Shown: positions 9,597 through 19,049, counted from the stretch's first letter. The stretch is 62,498 nt of DNA from Saprospiraceae bacterium (GCA_020629035.1 JAHDEC010000024.1:1-62498); one strand, 5' to 3'. Numbers and translations: made by a program. The notes: a model not told the origin generated them from the sequence alone.

Positions 9597-11105
9597 ATGA
9601 AAAATCAAAAAGTTGCATTAGTAATTCTGGATGGTTGGGGACATGCAAAAGACCCAAAGCGCAGTGCCATAGATATGGCAAATACACCATTTGTGGATTC
9701 TTTATACAAAAATCATCCCAATGCGGAATTAGTAACTTTTGGTCAAGAAGTCGGATTACCAGCAGGGCAAATGGGTAATTCAGAGGTTGGACACCTAAAT
9801 ATAGGAGCGGGAAGGGTGGTATACCAGGAATTAGCAAGAATTAATAAAGCTATTGAAGATGGAAGCTTGCAATCGGATAAAAAATTATTAGCAGCGATTG
9901 AATATGCAGAAAAAAACAGTAAAAAAATCCACTTGCTTGGTCTAGTATCTGATGGTGGAGTGCATTCTCATATAGAACATTTAAAGGCGATATCTACAAG
10001 TTTTAGAGAAAAAACCAATCAATCAGTTTTTATCCATGCATTTCTAGATGGTCGAGATACAGACCCTCAAAATGGTATTAAATACCTGCAAGATCTTCAA
10101 GCCTATACCCAGGAAAATGTCAAACTAGGCAGCATTATAGGAAGATATTATGCAATGGATAGAGATAAAAGATGGGAACGAATCAAACTTGCCTATGACC
10201 TATTGGTCCATGGAAAAGGGGAGACATGTCAGGATCCTCTAACATCTTTGAACAATAAATATGCAGCAGGAATTACTGACGAATTTATCCCTCCAATAGT
10301 AGTAGATAGTCATGCTACTATTGAAGAGGGAGATGTGGTCTTTTTCTACAATTTCAGAACCGACAGACCTAGACAATTAAGCGAAGTGCTAACTCAAAAA
10401 GATTTTCCAGATCACGAAATGAAACGTCTTGACCTGAGGTATATAACTATGACTAGCTATGATGAAAGCTTTAAGAATATAGAAGTAATCTTTGAGAAAG
10501 ATAAACTAGTAAATACCTTGGGTCAAGTCATAGAATCAGCTGAATTAAGCCAAGTAAGAGCAGCAGAAACTGAAAAATACCCTCATGTTACCTTCTTTTT
10601 CTCAGGAGGAAGAGAAGAAGCATATCGAAATGAACAGCGGATTTTAGTTCCTTCTCCAAAAGTAGCAACTTATGATCTGAAACCTTCGATGTCAGCTAAT
10701 GAGCTAACAGAGCAAGTAATTGAGACGGTACAAAAAAATAGCCCAGATTTTATATGTCTAAATTATGCAAATACAGATATGGTGGGCCACACAGGTATTG
10801 TGGAAGCAGCCATAGAAGCTGCGGAAGTGGTCGATAATTGTTTAGCACGACTAGTAAAAGTAGGATTGCAAGAAGACTATATTTTTGTAATAATTGCTGA
10901 TCATGGAAATTCGGACGTGATTATGAATGAGGATGGCTCGATGCATACAGCCCACACCACTAATTTAGTCCCTATTTTTATAGTTTCGAATGGCAAGCAA
11001 TTTGATACTATACAAAGTGGAAAATTAGGTGATGTAGCACCGACCATTTTGAGTATTATGGGTGTAAACATTCCCTCAGAAATGACGGGATCCGTCTTAA
11101 TTTAA
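9597..11105 (+). CDS. gpmI: 2,3-bisphosphoglycerate-independent phosphoglycerate mutase
   Basis: The enzyme interconverts 3- and 2-phosphoglycerate in cytosolic glycolysis and gluconeogenesis using two metal ions and a phosphoserine. The 502-residue length is typical. The alkaline-phosphatase-superfamily metal motif LVILDGWGH is near residue 10. The catalytic serine is in GQMGNSEVGHLNIG (Ser about 62). Substrate and metal motifs follow: HSHIEHL (~122), HAFLDGRDT (~150), GRYYAMDRDKRWER (~180), VGHTG (~398) and IADHGNSD (~439). The assignment is unambiguous. A lipoprotein gene follows after only 7 nt and is probably co-transcribed. Confidence 0.97.
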   Translation: MKNQKVALVILDGWGHAKDPKRSAIDMANTPFVDSLYKNHPNAELVTFGQEVGLPAGQMGNSEVGHLNIGAGRVVYQELARINKAIEDGSLQSDKKLLAAIEYAEKNSKKIHLLGLVSDGGVHSHIEHLKAISTSFREKTNQSVFIHAFLDGRDTDPQNGIKYLQDLQAYTQENVKLGSIIGRYYAMDRDKRWERIKLAYDLLVHGKGETCQDPLTSLNNKYAAGITDEFIPPIVVDSHATIEEGDVVFFYNFRTDRPRQLSEVLTQKDFPDHEMKRLDLRYITMTSYDESFKNIEVIFEKDKLVNTLGQVIESAELSQVRAAETEKYPHVTFFFSGGREEAYRNEQRILVPSPKVATYDLKPSMSANELTEQVIETVQKNSPDFICLNYANTDMVGHTGIVEAAIEAAEVVDNCLARLVKVGLQEDYIFVIIADHGNSDVIMNEDGSMHTAHTTNLVPIFIVSNGKQFDTIQSGKLGDVAPTILSIMGVNIPSEMTGSVLI

Positions 11106-11112
11106 AGGTAAT

Positions 11113-12279
11113 ATGAAAATTAACTTAGCTATTTTATTGTTGGTAGTCATCTCTCTAACTGGATGTTTGTCAGATTTAAGAAATGAATTTATTAAGAGTG
11201 ATGAATATAATCCCTTAATTCAATCAAGTGAAGGCAAAAAGTATTTAGCAAAAGTAGCAGAGGCCTCAGGAGAACATGTTTGGAAATATGTTGAAAAGTA
11301 CGAAGTTGATTTTAATGATTCATTTAATGGCTTGATTGGATCTTTAGCAAAGCCATACAAAGACAAAGAGGTAGATATGCTTCTTGAATACAGTCCCAAA
11401 GCTTTTGGAGGTAAAATGACATTGAAAAACCCAAAACAATTAGACGAAGTATGGATTTATGAGGATGGTAAAACACTTAAAATAAAATCCGATAGCACGA
11501 GTAACTATAAGACTAATAAAAAGATAAAATTTTGGGTGCCTACCTACCAGTATTTTATTGAATTTCCCTTTAAAATTCGAGAAGCGACGAATGTTAGTTA
11601 TGCTGGCAAAGCAAAGCATGCAGGTAAAGAATACGATTTAGTTTTAGCCAGTTGGAATGATTTAAAACCACAAAAAGAAATTGATCAATATCTACTATGG
11701 ATAAATCCTGAAAACAATAGAATCGAAATCCTTGAATATACGATACGTGAGCAATATGGTTTTATAAAGGGAGTAGCTTTTTATGAAGACTATTTTGAGA
11801 AAAACGGTGTCTGGTTTCCGGCAAAAATAAAGGTCAGAAGTAATCGAGAAAAAGGCAATTTTATGCATGTGATGTCTATCAATGATGTGCGATTTATAGA
11901 GCAGCAAACACCAGATATCCCAGATTTTCTGAACATGGACATTAAACAAATCATTGTAGAAAAGTATTATGGAATGACGGACGAAACCCTATCAAAAAGG
12001 CTAAAAATTACGGAGGAAAGAGCGATTCGTAGACTTATGAATGGACTAAAAGGATTTCCAAGCGCTGGCAACATCGAAGTGCGATTTGCCCAAACTACAC
12101 CAAGATATAAGTTGGTGCTGAGAGGTATTAAGAAAAAATATGAATTAGAAATTGTCGGGGATAAAATTAGAACACCACAAAGTGATAATGGCAGCTTCCA
12201 CAATGGCACTGGAGCAAATAACCACCTAAAAAAAGAAGCGGCCTTTAAAGCATCAATCGATGCTTTATTTGGAAAATAA
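11113..12279 (+). CDS. Lipoprotein of unknown function
   Basis: The protein has 388 residues and starts with a lipoprotein signal peptide, KINLAILLLVVISLTGC. The lipobox LTGC puts the lipidated Cys at residue 18. The middle (about residues 75-260) alternates short beta strands with charged loops and contains phrases such as LWINPENNRIEILEYTIRE. This resembles the lolA/outer-membrane-lipoprotein-like beta folds that bind lipid, but no family is recognised. The C-terminal third is basic and ends in an alanine-rich helix, FKASIDALFGK. It sits 7 nt after gpmI, probably in the same transcript, but nothing in its sequence suggests a glycolytic role. The likely location is the periplasmic face of the inner or outer membrane. 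Confidence 0.7.
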   Translation: MKINLAILLLVVISLTGCLSDLRNEFIKSDEYNPLIQSSEGKKYLAKVAEASGEHVWKYVEKYEVDFNDSFNGLIGSLAKPYKDKEVDMLLEYSPKAFGGKMTLKNPKQLDEVWIYEDGKTLKIKSDSTSNYKTNKKIKFWVPTYQYFIEFPFKIREATNVSYAGKAKHAGKEYDLVLASWNDLKPQKEIDQYLLWINPENNRIEILEYTIREQYGFIKGVAFYEDYFEKNGVWFPAKIKVRSNREKGNFMHVMSINDVRFIEQQTPDIPDFLNMDIKQIIVEKYYGMTDETLSKRLKITEERAIRRLMNGLKGFPSAGNIEVRFAQTTPRYKLVLRGIKKKYELEIVGDKIRTPQSDNGSFHNGTGANNHLKKEAAFKASIDALFGK

Positions 12280-12373
12280 GACAAAAACCCATTAAACCTT
12301 TAGCAATAATTCGATTCTAAGAAATGTTATACAATAAGTTTTTTAAATTGTACCTTTTTAGAAAATCGAATAT

Positions 12374-13849
12374 ATGCCATTTGTAAACTGCGCAATTGGG
12401 GGATTGAGTCCATTTATCCCCAGTCAAGATAAACCTTGGAATCGATCAAGCGCCACACATTTATTTAGACGATTACAATTAGGAGCTTATGTCAGCACAA
12501 CTGATTGGGCAGTCGAGCAAAATCCAGTGAACTTAGTTAATGATCTGGTAAACTTAGCTAAAAACTTACCTCTAGCTAATGAACCAGAATGGGCCTTTTG
12601 GCAGCAAAGTGATTATCCTGCCGATGAGGCAGAATTTTTTGCACTAGTTGGACAGCAACGAATAGATTGGATTATTCAGTGGGTAAAAGACTTAAAAAAC
12701 AATGGTCTAAGGGATCGGATGTCATTCTTTTGGCACAATCATTTTGTTACTGATGTTGGAGTATACCAATTTCCGTCTTGGATGTATCAATATCATCATT
12801 TATTACAAAAACATGCTTTAGGAAATTTTAAAGATTTTGTTAGAGAAATGGGACTAACTCCGGCGATGTTAATTTACTTAGATGGTTTCCTAAATAATCG
12901 ATTCGAACCTAATGAAAACTACGCAAGAGAGTTGTATGAAATATTTACGCTAGGCGTAGATAATGGATACACTCAAGAAGATATTGCAGAAACAGCCAGA
13001 GCTTTAACGGGATATAATGATTTAGATTTTGAAAACCTAGGTGGTCCGATCAACTTTACAAGTACCTTTTTTGATCCAGGACAGAAAACCATTTTTGGAA
13101 GGACAGGTAATTGGGGCTATGACGATGTGATTGATATTTTATTTGAAGAGCGGGCAGTAGAAATTTCGGAGCACATTTGCGGTAAACTTTATAGACATTT
13201 TGTAAATCCACTTGAAGACGAACAGGTAATTACTGATTTAGCTCAGGTTTTCCGTGATGAAAACTTTGAAATTGCACCGGTAATGAAAAAGCTTTTTGCT
13301 AGTGAGCACTTTTTTGACAAGGCAAATTACAGTACAATCATTCCAGGGCATATTGAGCATTTTTTAATGTTTATGAATGAACTAAACCTACTTAAAACGG
13401 ATGATTTGATTCTTGCAATTGCCGCATCTTCAGCTCAGTTTGGACAAGCTATCTTTAGTCCAGTTAATGTGGCAGGCTGGCCAGGCAATCGATTATGGAT
13501 TACAAGTGGGTCTTTCATTTACCGTTCAGAGAACATAAGAAATATCCTATTCTATATTTATGAGGAATCAGGAGGAAGTCTAGAATTCTTGAGAGACTGG
13601 TTGATTGGTATCGTGGGATCTTCAGAAACTGATGTGACATTAATAGTTCAGCAAGTAATCGACTTCCTGTTTCCAAAACAATTCCAATTTAATTACGAAT
13701 ATGAAGCGGCTGTACTAGCCTTTAAATCAGAAGTTCCAGAAAATTATTTTACGGATGGAACTTGGAATTTACAATACGAATGGGTTCCATTCCAAGTATT
13801 TTATTTATTAGATCATCTTGCTTTATCACCTGAATTTCAATTAAAATAG
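12374..13849 (+). CDS. DUF1800 family protein
   Basis: The protein has 491 residues and belongs to the DUF1800 family. Typical features are the early SATHLFRRLQLGA, WVKDLKNNGLRDRMSFFWHNHFVT near residue 115, the NENYARELYEIFTLG block (~178) followed by YTQEDIAETARALTGY, and the late FSPVNVAGWPG (~363). No signal peptide is apparent. The function is unknown. Family members are nearly always encoded next to a DUF1501 protein, as here (6-nt gap), and the pair is thought to work in the periplasm or at the envelope. A -7-like TACCTTTT lies at 12351, 15 nt before the ATG, so the pair probably has its own promoter. Confidence 0.9.
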   Translation: MPFVNCAIGGLSPFIPSQDKPWNRSSATHLFRRLQLGAYVSTTDWAVEQNPVNLVNDLVNLAKNLPLANEPEWAFWQQSDYPADEAEFFALVGQQRIDWIIQWVKDLKNNGLRDRMSFFWHNHFVTDVGVYQFPSWMYQYHHLLQKHALGNFKDFVREMGLTPAMLIYLDGFLNNRFEPNENYARELYEIFTLGVDNGYTQEDIAETARALTGYNDLDFENLGGPINFTSTFFDPGQKTIFGRTGNWGYDDVIDILFEERAVEISEHICGKLYRHFVNPLEDEQVITDLAQVFRDENFEIAPVMKKLFASEHFFDKANYSTIIPGHIEHFLMFMNELNLLKTDDLILAIAASSAQFGQAIFSPVNVAGWPGNRLWITSGSFIYRSENIRNILFYIYEESGGSLEFLRDWLIGIVGSSETDVTLIVQQVIDFLFPKQFQFNYEYEAAVLAFKSEVPENYFTDGTWNLQYEWVPFQVFYLLDHLALSPEFQLK

Positions 13850-13855
13850 TCCACT

Positions 13856-15499
13856 ATGTGTAATGATAAACATTTAACAAATAAACGAGGTACTAGTCTT
13901 AAAGATGGTAAATTGCATCAAGAGGATCACGAGCAATGGACGCGAAGAAGCTTTATTAGAACCTTAGGAATGGCAGGTGGAGGAGCTATGGCGCTAGGTG
14001 GCTTAAACGTAAATGCATTGGCAGCTAATGCATCACTACCCTTACTATTAAATGGAGGCGTTGATGATAGGATATTGATTATCATACGTCTCGCTGGTGG
14101 TAATGATGGTTTAAACACGGTGGTTCCCTTGCATGATTATGGTACTTATCAAGATTTCCGTGGTAATCTTTCCATTAGCAATGGAAATTATTTTTCATTA
14201 GATGCTGCGAATGGCATGCCCAATGAAATGAGTTCCCTGAAAAATATGTGGGATGAGGGAAAAATGAAGATTATTCATACAGTGGGTTATGAAAACCATA
14301 ATCTATCTCATTTTAAGGGTGGAGATATTGTTGACTCTGCCAATTTTAATTTTGAAAACGATGAAAACAAATCTGGTTGGTTAGGTAGATTTATTTTAGA
14401 TCAGGACCCAGATTATCTAGAAAATTTGCCGCCTGTTCCTTTAGCAATAAAAGTTAATAGCGGCAGTACTAAAACATTTTACAATCCTGATCAAATAGAT
14501 TTGGCTGTAAATTTCAGAAGCTTAGCATCCTTGCAAAACATTGCAGAAAGTGGATTGGTTTACGATACGACCAATTTGCCTGATGCTTGCTATTATGGGG
14601 AACAAATAGAATATTTGAGACATGTATTGAATGTGACCTATGAGTATGCTCCGTTTATTAATGAGGCCTATGCTGACTCGCAAAATGCCATCAGTTACAC
14701 GAATACAACTTTAGGAAATTCCTTAGCCTTGATCTCTCGCTTAATAAAAGGAAATTTAGGTACCAAGATGTATATGGTTACTCTAAATGGATTCGATACA
14801 CACGATTTTCAGAAACAGAATCATCTTAATTTATTAAGAGAGTTGTCAGATGCAGTTAGTGAATTTTATGAAGACCTGGCTGCGACTAATCATGACCAAG
14901 ATGTGTTGACTATGACGGTATCTGAATTTGGAAGAAGAGTAAATGCAAATACGAGTCAAGGAACAGATCATGGAACGGCTGCACCTATGCTGATGTTTGG
15001 GCCAGGATTAAATGAAAATGGCTTTGTAGGTGATTTGCCAGATATGCAAGATCTAGATATGAATGGAAACCTTAAACATTCGGTAGATTTTAGATCAGTA
15101 TATGCAAGTGTATTAGAAAAGTGGATGTGCTTAGACCCAGTGGGTGTTGACAATATATTAGGCGACTCATATGATCGTTTAGCATTAGGTTTTGATTGTA
15201 CGTCAGTTGGAACTTTTGATGTGCCTTTAGCCCAGCATGTAAGTCATCGAGCTCGACCAGATGGTAGAGGAGGAATGATTATCGAGTACACTTTTGATCG
15301 ACCTGGAAATGCAAAGGTAGATGTCTACAGCATGACGGGAAAGCACATGGCTAATTTAGCGGATGGATACCATACACAAGGTACTCACCAAAAGATTTTT
15401 GCGAATGGCCAGTTGGGCCTTGTCCCCTTTCCAATGGTATATAAAATCCAATCTGGAGCTAGGTCTTACAGCGGAAAGTTTATAATGGGCACTCAATAA
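13856..15499 (+). CDS. DUF1501 family protein with Tat signal and T9SS-like tail
   Basis: The 547-residue product has a twin-arginine motif, TRRSFIRTLGMAGGGAMALGG (residues ~29-49), so it should be exported folded by the Tat pathway. The DUF1501 core (related to the alkaline-phosphatase/sulfatase superfamily) shows RLAGGNDGLNTVVP (~78), GYENHNLSHF (~144), GFDTHDFQ (~319), TVSEFGRRVNANTSQGTDHGTAAPM (~360-384) and a final HSVDFRSVYASVLEKW. The last ~70 residues form a short beta domain (VDVYSMTGKHMANLADG ... YSGKFIMG) like the type A T9SS sorting domain. That suggests Tat export followed by T9SS secretion, which is an inference. It forms an operon with the DUF1800 gene. Substrate and reaction are unknown. 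Confidence 0.88.
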   Translation: MCNDKHLTNKRGTSLKDGKLHQEDHEQWTRRSFIRTLGMAGGGAMALGGLNVNALAANASLPLLLNGGVDDRILIIIRLAGGNDGLNTVVPLHDYGTYQDFRGNLSISNGNYFSLDAANGMPNEMSSLKNMWDEGKMKIIHTVGYENHNLSHFKGGDIVDSANFNFENDENKSGWLGRFILDQDPDYLENLPPVPLAIKVNSGSTKTFYNPDQIDLAVNFRSLASLQNIAESGLVYDTTNLPDACYYGEQIEYLRHVLNVTYEYAPFINEAYADSQNAISYTNTTLGNSLALISRLIKGNLGTKMYMVTLNGFDTHDFQKQNHLNLLRELSDAVSEFYEDLAATNHDQDVLTMTVSEFGRRVNANTSQGTDHGTAAPMLMFGPGLNENGFVGDLPDMQDLDMNGNLKHSVDFRSVYASVLEKWMCLDPVGVDNILGDSYDRLALGFDCTSVGTFDVPLAQHVSHRARPDGRGGMIIEYTFDRPGNAKVDVYSMTGKHMANLADGYHTQGTHQKIFANGQLGLVPFPMVYKIQSGARSYSGKFIMGTQ

Positions 15500-15556
15500 T
15501 TGCATTAAGCCTTTAAGCAAACCATTTAAGAAGATTTATTAATCTATTTTTAGCTT

Positions 15557-16150
15557 ATGAAGCGATTGATTGCATACTTATTGGTTTGTTGTCCAATGTT
15601 GTTGCCGGCTCAGAACACCAGCAATTTAGGCATAGACTACTTTGCAGATTTAGGGGTTAATCCAGGGTTTAAATTGTTTCTTGATAAGCCTTTAAAAACC
15701 GAAATCACCTACGATACTGATGAAAAACTAAAGGTCAGCCTAATTAGCCAGCAAGTAATTCGGGCTAATTTGATTGGCTACTATAATATAGAAAACTATA
15801 GTGCCATAGCTATCATCCCAGAATTGTTGCTTCGATTTAATAATGCTAAGAGCAGCTTTGTGGAGTTAGGATTCGGAATAGGTTATCATCGCAGTTTTTT
15901 AGATGCGGTAAGTTATGTGGTAAGTCCGGATGGTAGTATTCAGATACAGGCTTTGAATGGGCAACATTCTGCTATAGCTTTATTCGATTTAGCAGTAGGG
16001 AAAAATCCGAATTTCTTAAACAAGTCTATTGCTTGGCACATAGGATTAAGTGCATATTTAAGAGGTCCATATAACTCTTCTGTTTTATTAGGTATAGCTC
16101 CAAATATTGGAATTAGCTATGTATTAAAAAAGAAATCACATGCGCATTAA
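15557..16150 (+). CDS. Outer-membrane-type beta-barrel protein, unknown
   Basis: The protein has 197 residues with a signal peptide (LIAYLLVCCPMLLPAQ, residues 3-18). The rest consists of amphipathic strands with glycine and aromatic residues (FVELGFGIGYHRSFL, NIGISYVL near the end), as in small outer-membrane barrels of Bacteroidota. The final residues are basic (KKKSHAH) rather than the classic C-terminal Phe, so an OMP beta-barrel assignment is only probable. Its last codons overlap the first 11 nt of the hydrolase gene, which suggests translational coupling between the two. Confidence 0.6.
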   Translation: MKRLIAYLLVCCPMLLPAQNTSNLGIDYFADLGVNPGFKLFLDKPLKTEITYDTDEKLKVSLISQQVIRANLIGYYNIENYSAIAIIPELLLRFNNAKSSFVELGFGIGYHRSFLDAVSYVVSPDGSIQIQALNGQHSAIALFDLAVGKNPNFLNKSIAWHIGLSAYLRGPYNSSVLLGIAPNIGISYVLKKKSHAH

Positions 16151-17177
16151 TCTAATAGGAATTGTTTGTTGCTTGCTATTTTCTGCTTGTAATGAAAAAA
16201 TAAGTATGGGAACAGATGTGCGAGATCGGTTTTTTGTGGAGATTGATAATGCATTGCTACCCGTTGTTGTTAAAGGAAATGTGGCTAGTAAAACTTTCTT
16301 AATAATCCTCCATGGTGGTCCTGGAGGAGAATCATCTATTTATGAAGAGTTTCGGCTGTTTGAAGATGTTGAATCTAATACAGCCGTAGTTTATTTTGAC
16401 CAGAGATGTAGTGGTGCTTCCCAGGGAAATTGTGATTTGCAGAACTTGGAAATGGCCGACTACCTGAACGACATAGATCTATTAATCGAAATATTAGCCC
16501 AGCGCTACGGTGATGATAACAGCATCTTTTTGCTTGGGCACAGTTGGGGTGGATCTTTAGCTGCTAATTATGTATTAAGTGCAGAAAGACAAGCAAAACT
16601 TAAAGGTTGTTTTGTGGTTGATGGGATCCATGATTTTAGCCAGTATATTGATCAAGTTCGAACCATGACTAACACTATTGGTCAATCTCAAATCGATGCA
16701 GAGATAAACAAAGAAACATGGCAAGATCATATAGACAATTTAGCAGAACTTAGTGGTGAAGAATCTTCTGATATTTCAAGTGCAAATCGTATTGCTAACC
16801 AAATTGAGTCTTTGTTATTAGATTCGCTGGATAGTCCAGATATCAAGCTCCAAGATGTTGTGAATTATTACTTCTTTTCTAGCTATGAAATTTTTTCATC
16901 TAGCACAAATACCTTAGTTGCAAATCAGGGACTTTTCGATGAATATTCTGAATTTGATATCAGCAATGAATTATTTAAAATAGAACTACCTATTGCTAGT
17001 TATGTAGGTAAGTTTGATTTTGTTGCTCCTCCTTATTATGCGCAAGAGATCAGGGACCGATCCCAATCTTCAAGTATTGATTATGAGTTATTTGAAAAAT
17101 CGGGACACAGCCCTATGATCAATGAGAAAATTAAATTTAATCAGAAGGTAAATGCTTTCATAGCGGAACACAAATAG
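16140..17177 (+). CDS. Alpha/beta hydrolase lipoprotein (prolyl aminopeptidase-like)
   Basis: The 345-residue protein has a lipoprotein signal (IGIVCCLLFSAC, Cys ~17), so it should be membrane-anchored. The hydrolase core carries the HGGPGGESS oxyanion segment (~59-67), YFDQRCSGAS (~85) and the nucleophile elbow GHSWGGSLA (~138, Ser ~140). A late Asp (VGKFDFVAP, ~286) and His (KSGHSPM, ~321) complete a Ser-Asp-His triad. HGGPGG and DQRxxG are typical of the proline iminopeptidase/S33 branch, so a peptidase or amidase acting on small substrates is plausible. The true substrate is unknown. It overlaps the preceding barrel gene by 11 nt, so the two are probably co-expressed. Confidence 0.8.
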   Translation: MRINLIGIVCCLLFSACNEKISMGTDVRDRFFVEIDNALLPVVVKGNVASKTFLIILHGGPGGESSIYEEFRLFEDVESNTAVVYFDQRCSGASQGNCDLQNLEMADYLNDIDLLIEILAQRYGDDNSIFLLGHSWGGSLAANYVLSAERQAKLKGCFVVDGIHDFSQYIDQVRTMTNTIGQSQIDAEINKETWQDHIDNLAELSGEESSDISSANRIANQIESLLLDSLDSPDIKLQDVVNYYFFSSYEIFSSSTNTLVANQGLFDEYSEFDISNELFKIELPIASYVGKFDFVAPPYYAQEIRDRSQSSSIDYELFEKSGHSPMINEKIKFNQKVNAFIAEHK

Positions 17178-17319
17178 CTATTCAGTTTTTAATTTGGCAA
17201 AGACACCCAAAAACAACACAACCCCTATGTATTTATTGGAAAATCAAAATATTTTAACATAAAACTTGCAAATAACCAATTATTTAATTAAATTAGATAG
17301 GAACCAAAAAATTTCTATT

Positions 17320-17409
17320 ATGACAATCTTAATATTATCCCTATCCTTTTTTGCAGCGGCTGGTTTATTAACCTTTGTCTTAGATAAGACTGGTTTATTG
17401 CCAGATTAA
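17320..17409 (+). CDS. Possible 29-residue single-membrane-segment peptide
   Basis: A short reading frame, ATG to TAA, encodes MTILILSLSFFAAAGLLTFV followed by LDKTGLLPD. It has one hydrophobic helix of about 19 residues and a short polar tail, the usual form of bacterial small membrane proteins. It lies alone in a 287-bp gap and is followed 28 nt later by a strong hairpin terminator, which suggests a transcript ends here. No homolog is recognised and no clear promoter is seen, so expression is unproven. It could also be a chance reading frame. Confidence 0.4.
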   Translation: MTILILSLSFFAAAGLLTFVLDKTGLLPD

Positions 17410-17436
17410 CATCACAAACATGGAAAAATTGATTTA

Positions 17437-17464
17437 AAAGGTCTTCGAGTTATCGAGGACCTTT
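17437..17464. terminator. Hairpin terminator shared by convergent transcripts
   Basis: AAAGGTCTTCGA pairs with TCGAGGACCTTT (12 bp with one G-T wobble) around a GTTA loop. A T-rich tail follows on the + side, and the run of A/T before the stem serves the - side. It touches the stop codon of the SET-domain gene, so it can stop transcription from both directions. Confidence 0.7.
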
Positions 17465-17851
17465 CTATTTGGTGCTAAACCATAATTCAATTTGCTTGAC
17501 ATCGCCATCATTATAATTGATAAATATCTGCTCACCGACATCTATCTTTTGACAAGCTTGAATAACTATTTCTTCATTTTCGTAGTCAAGAATAACAATA
17601 GCATTTGCTTGTGATTGGTGATTGTATAGCGATCCAAATCCTAAAGCTATGGCTGCTTCTTGGTGGTTTTCTCCCCACAAAAAGTAATAATCATGTAAAA
17701 CAGTTTGATGGATTAGTTGTACTTGATCTTTGGGTATTAAAAGTATAGGACAAACTTCAATAATATCTTCCGGATTAATTATTTGACCAGTATAAACACC
17801 TCTTCCTGTCCTGTCATCGTATTGTATATACAAACTTGGAATCCGCAACAT
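17465..17851 (-). CDS. SET-domain protein, putative lysine methyltransferase
   Basis: This is a compact 128-residue SET domain. The visible features are GRGVYTG near residue 16 (the GxG start of SET), the pseudoknot segment GFGSLYNHQSQANA (~71-84, matching the NHSxxPN S-adenosylmethionine-binding motif) and VGEQIFINYND (~106-116, matching GEEIxxxY with the catalytic Tyr). Family members transfer a methyl group from S-adenosylmethionine to protein lysines. The bacterial targets are mostly unknown. The gene stands alone on the minus strand, ends at a shared terminator and faces away from the YdeI-like pair. The assignment to SET is firm and the substrate is open. Confidence 0.85.
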   Translation of the reverse strand: MLRIPSLYIQYDDRTGRGVYTGQIINPEDIIEVCPILLIPKDQVQLIHQTVLHDYYFLWGENHQEAAIALGFGSLYNHQSQANAIVILDYENEEIVIQACQKIDVGEQIFINYNDGDVKQIELWFSTK

Positions 17852-17934
17852 ATAAAGTCTATTGATTAAAAATTATTTGTCTCAAATGTAAATCTTTAAA
17901 CTTTCAATACTAATTTAAGCCTAATTATTTGAAG

Positions 17935-18528
17935 ATGAAAAAATACACAAGTGCTCAAGCTTATTTTGAGGATGATCACGAGCGGGTTTTAGTCTTGAAC
18001 CAAATTAGAGAAGTATTATTATCCTGCGACTTAGAAGAAACCATAAAATGGTTTTTGCCCACTTATTTGCACAATAATAAAATAGTTATTGGATTGGGTC
18101 ATTTTAAAGACTTTGTGGGTGTTTGGTTTCATCATGGTGTTTTTTTGACCGATCCCTTAAATGTCCTGATCAATGCACAACAGGGGAAAACTATGGGATT
18201 GAGACAATGGCGTTTCAAAGACTTAGCGGAAGTCGATAAAACAGCCCTTAAAATGTATGTTGAAGAGGCTATTAAAAATAGTCAAGAAGGTTTAGAGATT
18301 TTAGCAAAACCTAAACCGATTATCGAAACGCCCAGTTTACTTAAAGAAGCATTAGATATTGATCACAAGTTAAAGGATGCATTTTATACTTTTTCTAAGG
18401 CTAAAATGAATGAGTTTAAAGCGTATATTTTGGATGCTAAGCGCCCAGAAACTAAACAGAGAAGGTTAGAAAAAATAATTCCTATGATTTTAAATGGGGA
18501 AGGTCTGAACGATAAGTATAAGCGATAA
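17935..18528 (+). CDS. DUF1801/YdeI (OmpD-associated) family protein
   Basis: The protein has 197 residues from the ATG at 17935. An upstream TTG at 17929 is in frame but less likely. The N-terminal DUF1801-like domain (iron-chaperone-like fold) shows EETIKWFLPTYLHNNKIVIGLGHFKDFVGVWFH (residues ~35-67). The C-terminal part, LKEALDIDHKLKDAFYTFSKAKMNEFKAYILDAKRPETKQRRLEKII, is the YdeI/OmpD-associated domain (bacteriocin-protection-like). The role in Bacteroidota is undefined. It is followed 4 nt later by another YdeI-type gene, so the two probably form an operon. Confidence 0.8.
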   Translation: MKKYTSAQAYFEDDHERVLVLNQIREVLLSCDLEETIKWFLPTYLHNNKIVIGLGHFKDFVGVWFHHGVFLTDPLNVLINAQQGKTMGLRQWRFKDLAEVDKTALKMYVEEAIKNSQEGLEILAKPKPIIETPSLLKEALDIDHKLKDAFYTFSKAKMNEFKAYILDAKRPETKQRRLEKIIPMILNGEGLNDKYKR

Positions 18529-18532
18529 ATTA

Positions 18533-19045
18533 ATGAAGCACTTTGTAAGTAAATTGGATAAGTTTGACAGTAATCTGTGGTATTACCATATAAAGGTTCC
18601 AGTGGATATTGTCGAGTTTTTTAGTGATGCTAAGGATAAGCGATTTATCTGTATACTGAATGAACAAATGAAAATTCATTGTGCGTTTATGCCTACTGGT
18701 ACTGGAAGATTTTTCATCAACATAAACAAAGAAGTTAGAAAAACTTTAAAGATTGATGTCGGAGATGAAGTAGCTGTCCAAATAGAAAAAGATGAAAGTA
18801 AATATGGGATGGCAGTTTGCGAAGAATTTCAAGAAATCCTCAATCAAGATATTGAGTTTAGTGAATATTTTCATAAGTTGACCAAAGGCAAACAGCGAAA
18901 TCTCATTTACTTAGCTGGGAATGCTAAGACCTCAAATACACGAATAAATAAATCGATTGCTATAGCTGAATATATAAAGCTTGTGGCAGGTAATTTAGAC
19001 TTTAAAGAGCTCAATCAATTCTTTAAAGATTTCAGAAAATTGTAA
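18533..19045 (+). CDS. DUF1905 + YdeI/OmpD-associated domain protein
   Basis: The product has 170 residues. The N-terminal ~95 residues are a DUF1905-type small beta barrel (WYYHIKVPVDIVEFF ... HCAFMPTGTGRFFININKEVRKTLKIDVGDEVAVQIEKD). The C-terminal ~60 residues are a YdeI/OmpD-associated helical domain (YFHKLTKGKQRNLIYLAGNAKTSNTRINKSIAIAEYI). This domain pair is common in Bacteroidota, with no assigned reaction. It starts 4 nt after the related upstream gene and is followed directly by a hairpin terminator, so the two genes make one transcript. Confidence 0.8.
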   Translation: MKHFVSKLDKFDSNLWYYHIKVPVDIVEFFSDAKDKRFICILNEQMKIHCAFMPTGTGRFFININKEVRKTLKIDVGDEVAVQIEKDESKYGMAVCEEFQEILNQDIEFSEYFHKLTKGKQRNLIYLAGNAKTSNTRINKSIAIAEYIKLVAGNLDFKELNQFFKDFRKL

Positions 19046-19049
19046 AAAA

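Noticed and set aside
9418-9837. Minus-strand 139-codon frame overlapping gpmI and the DUF4783-like gene
   Set aside because: It lies over two well-supported genes and has no recognisable protein features.
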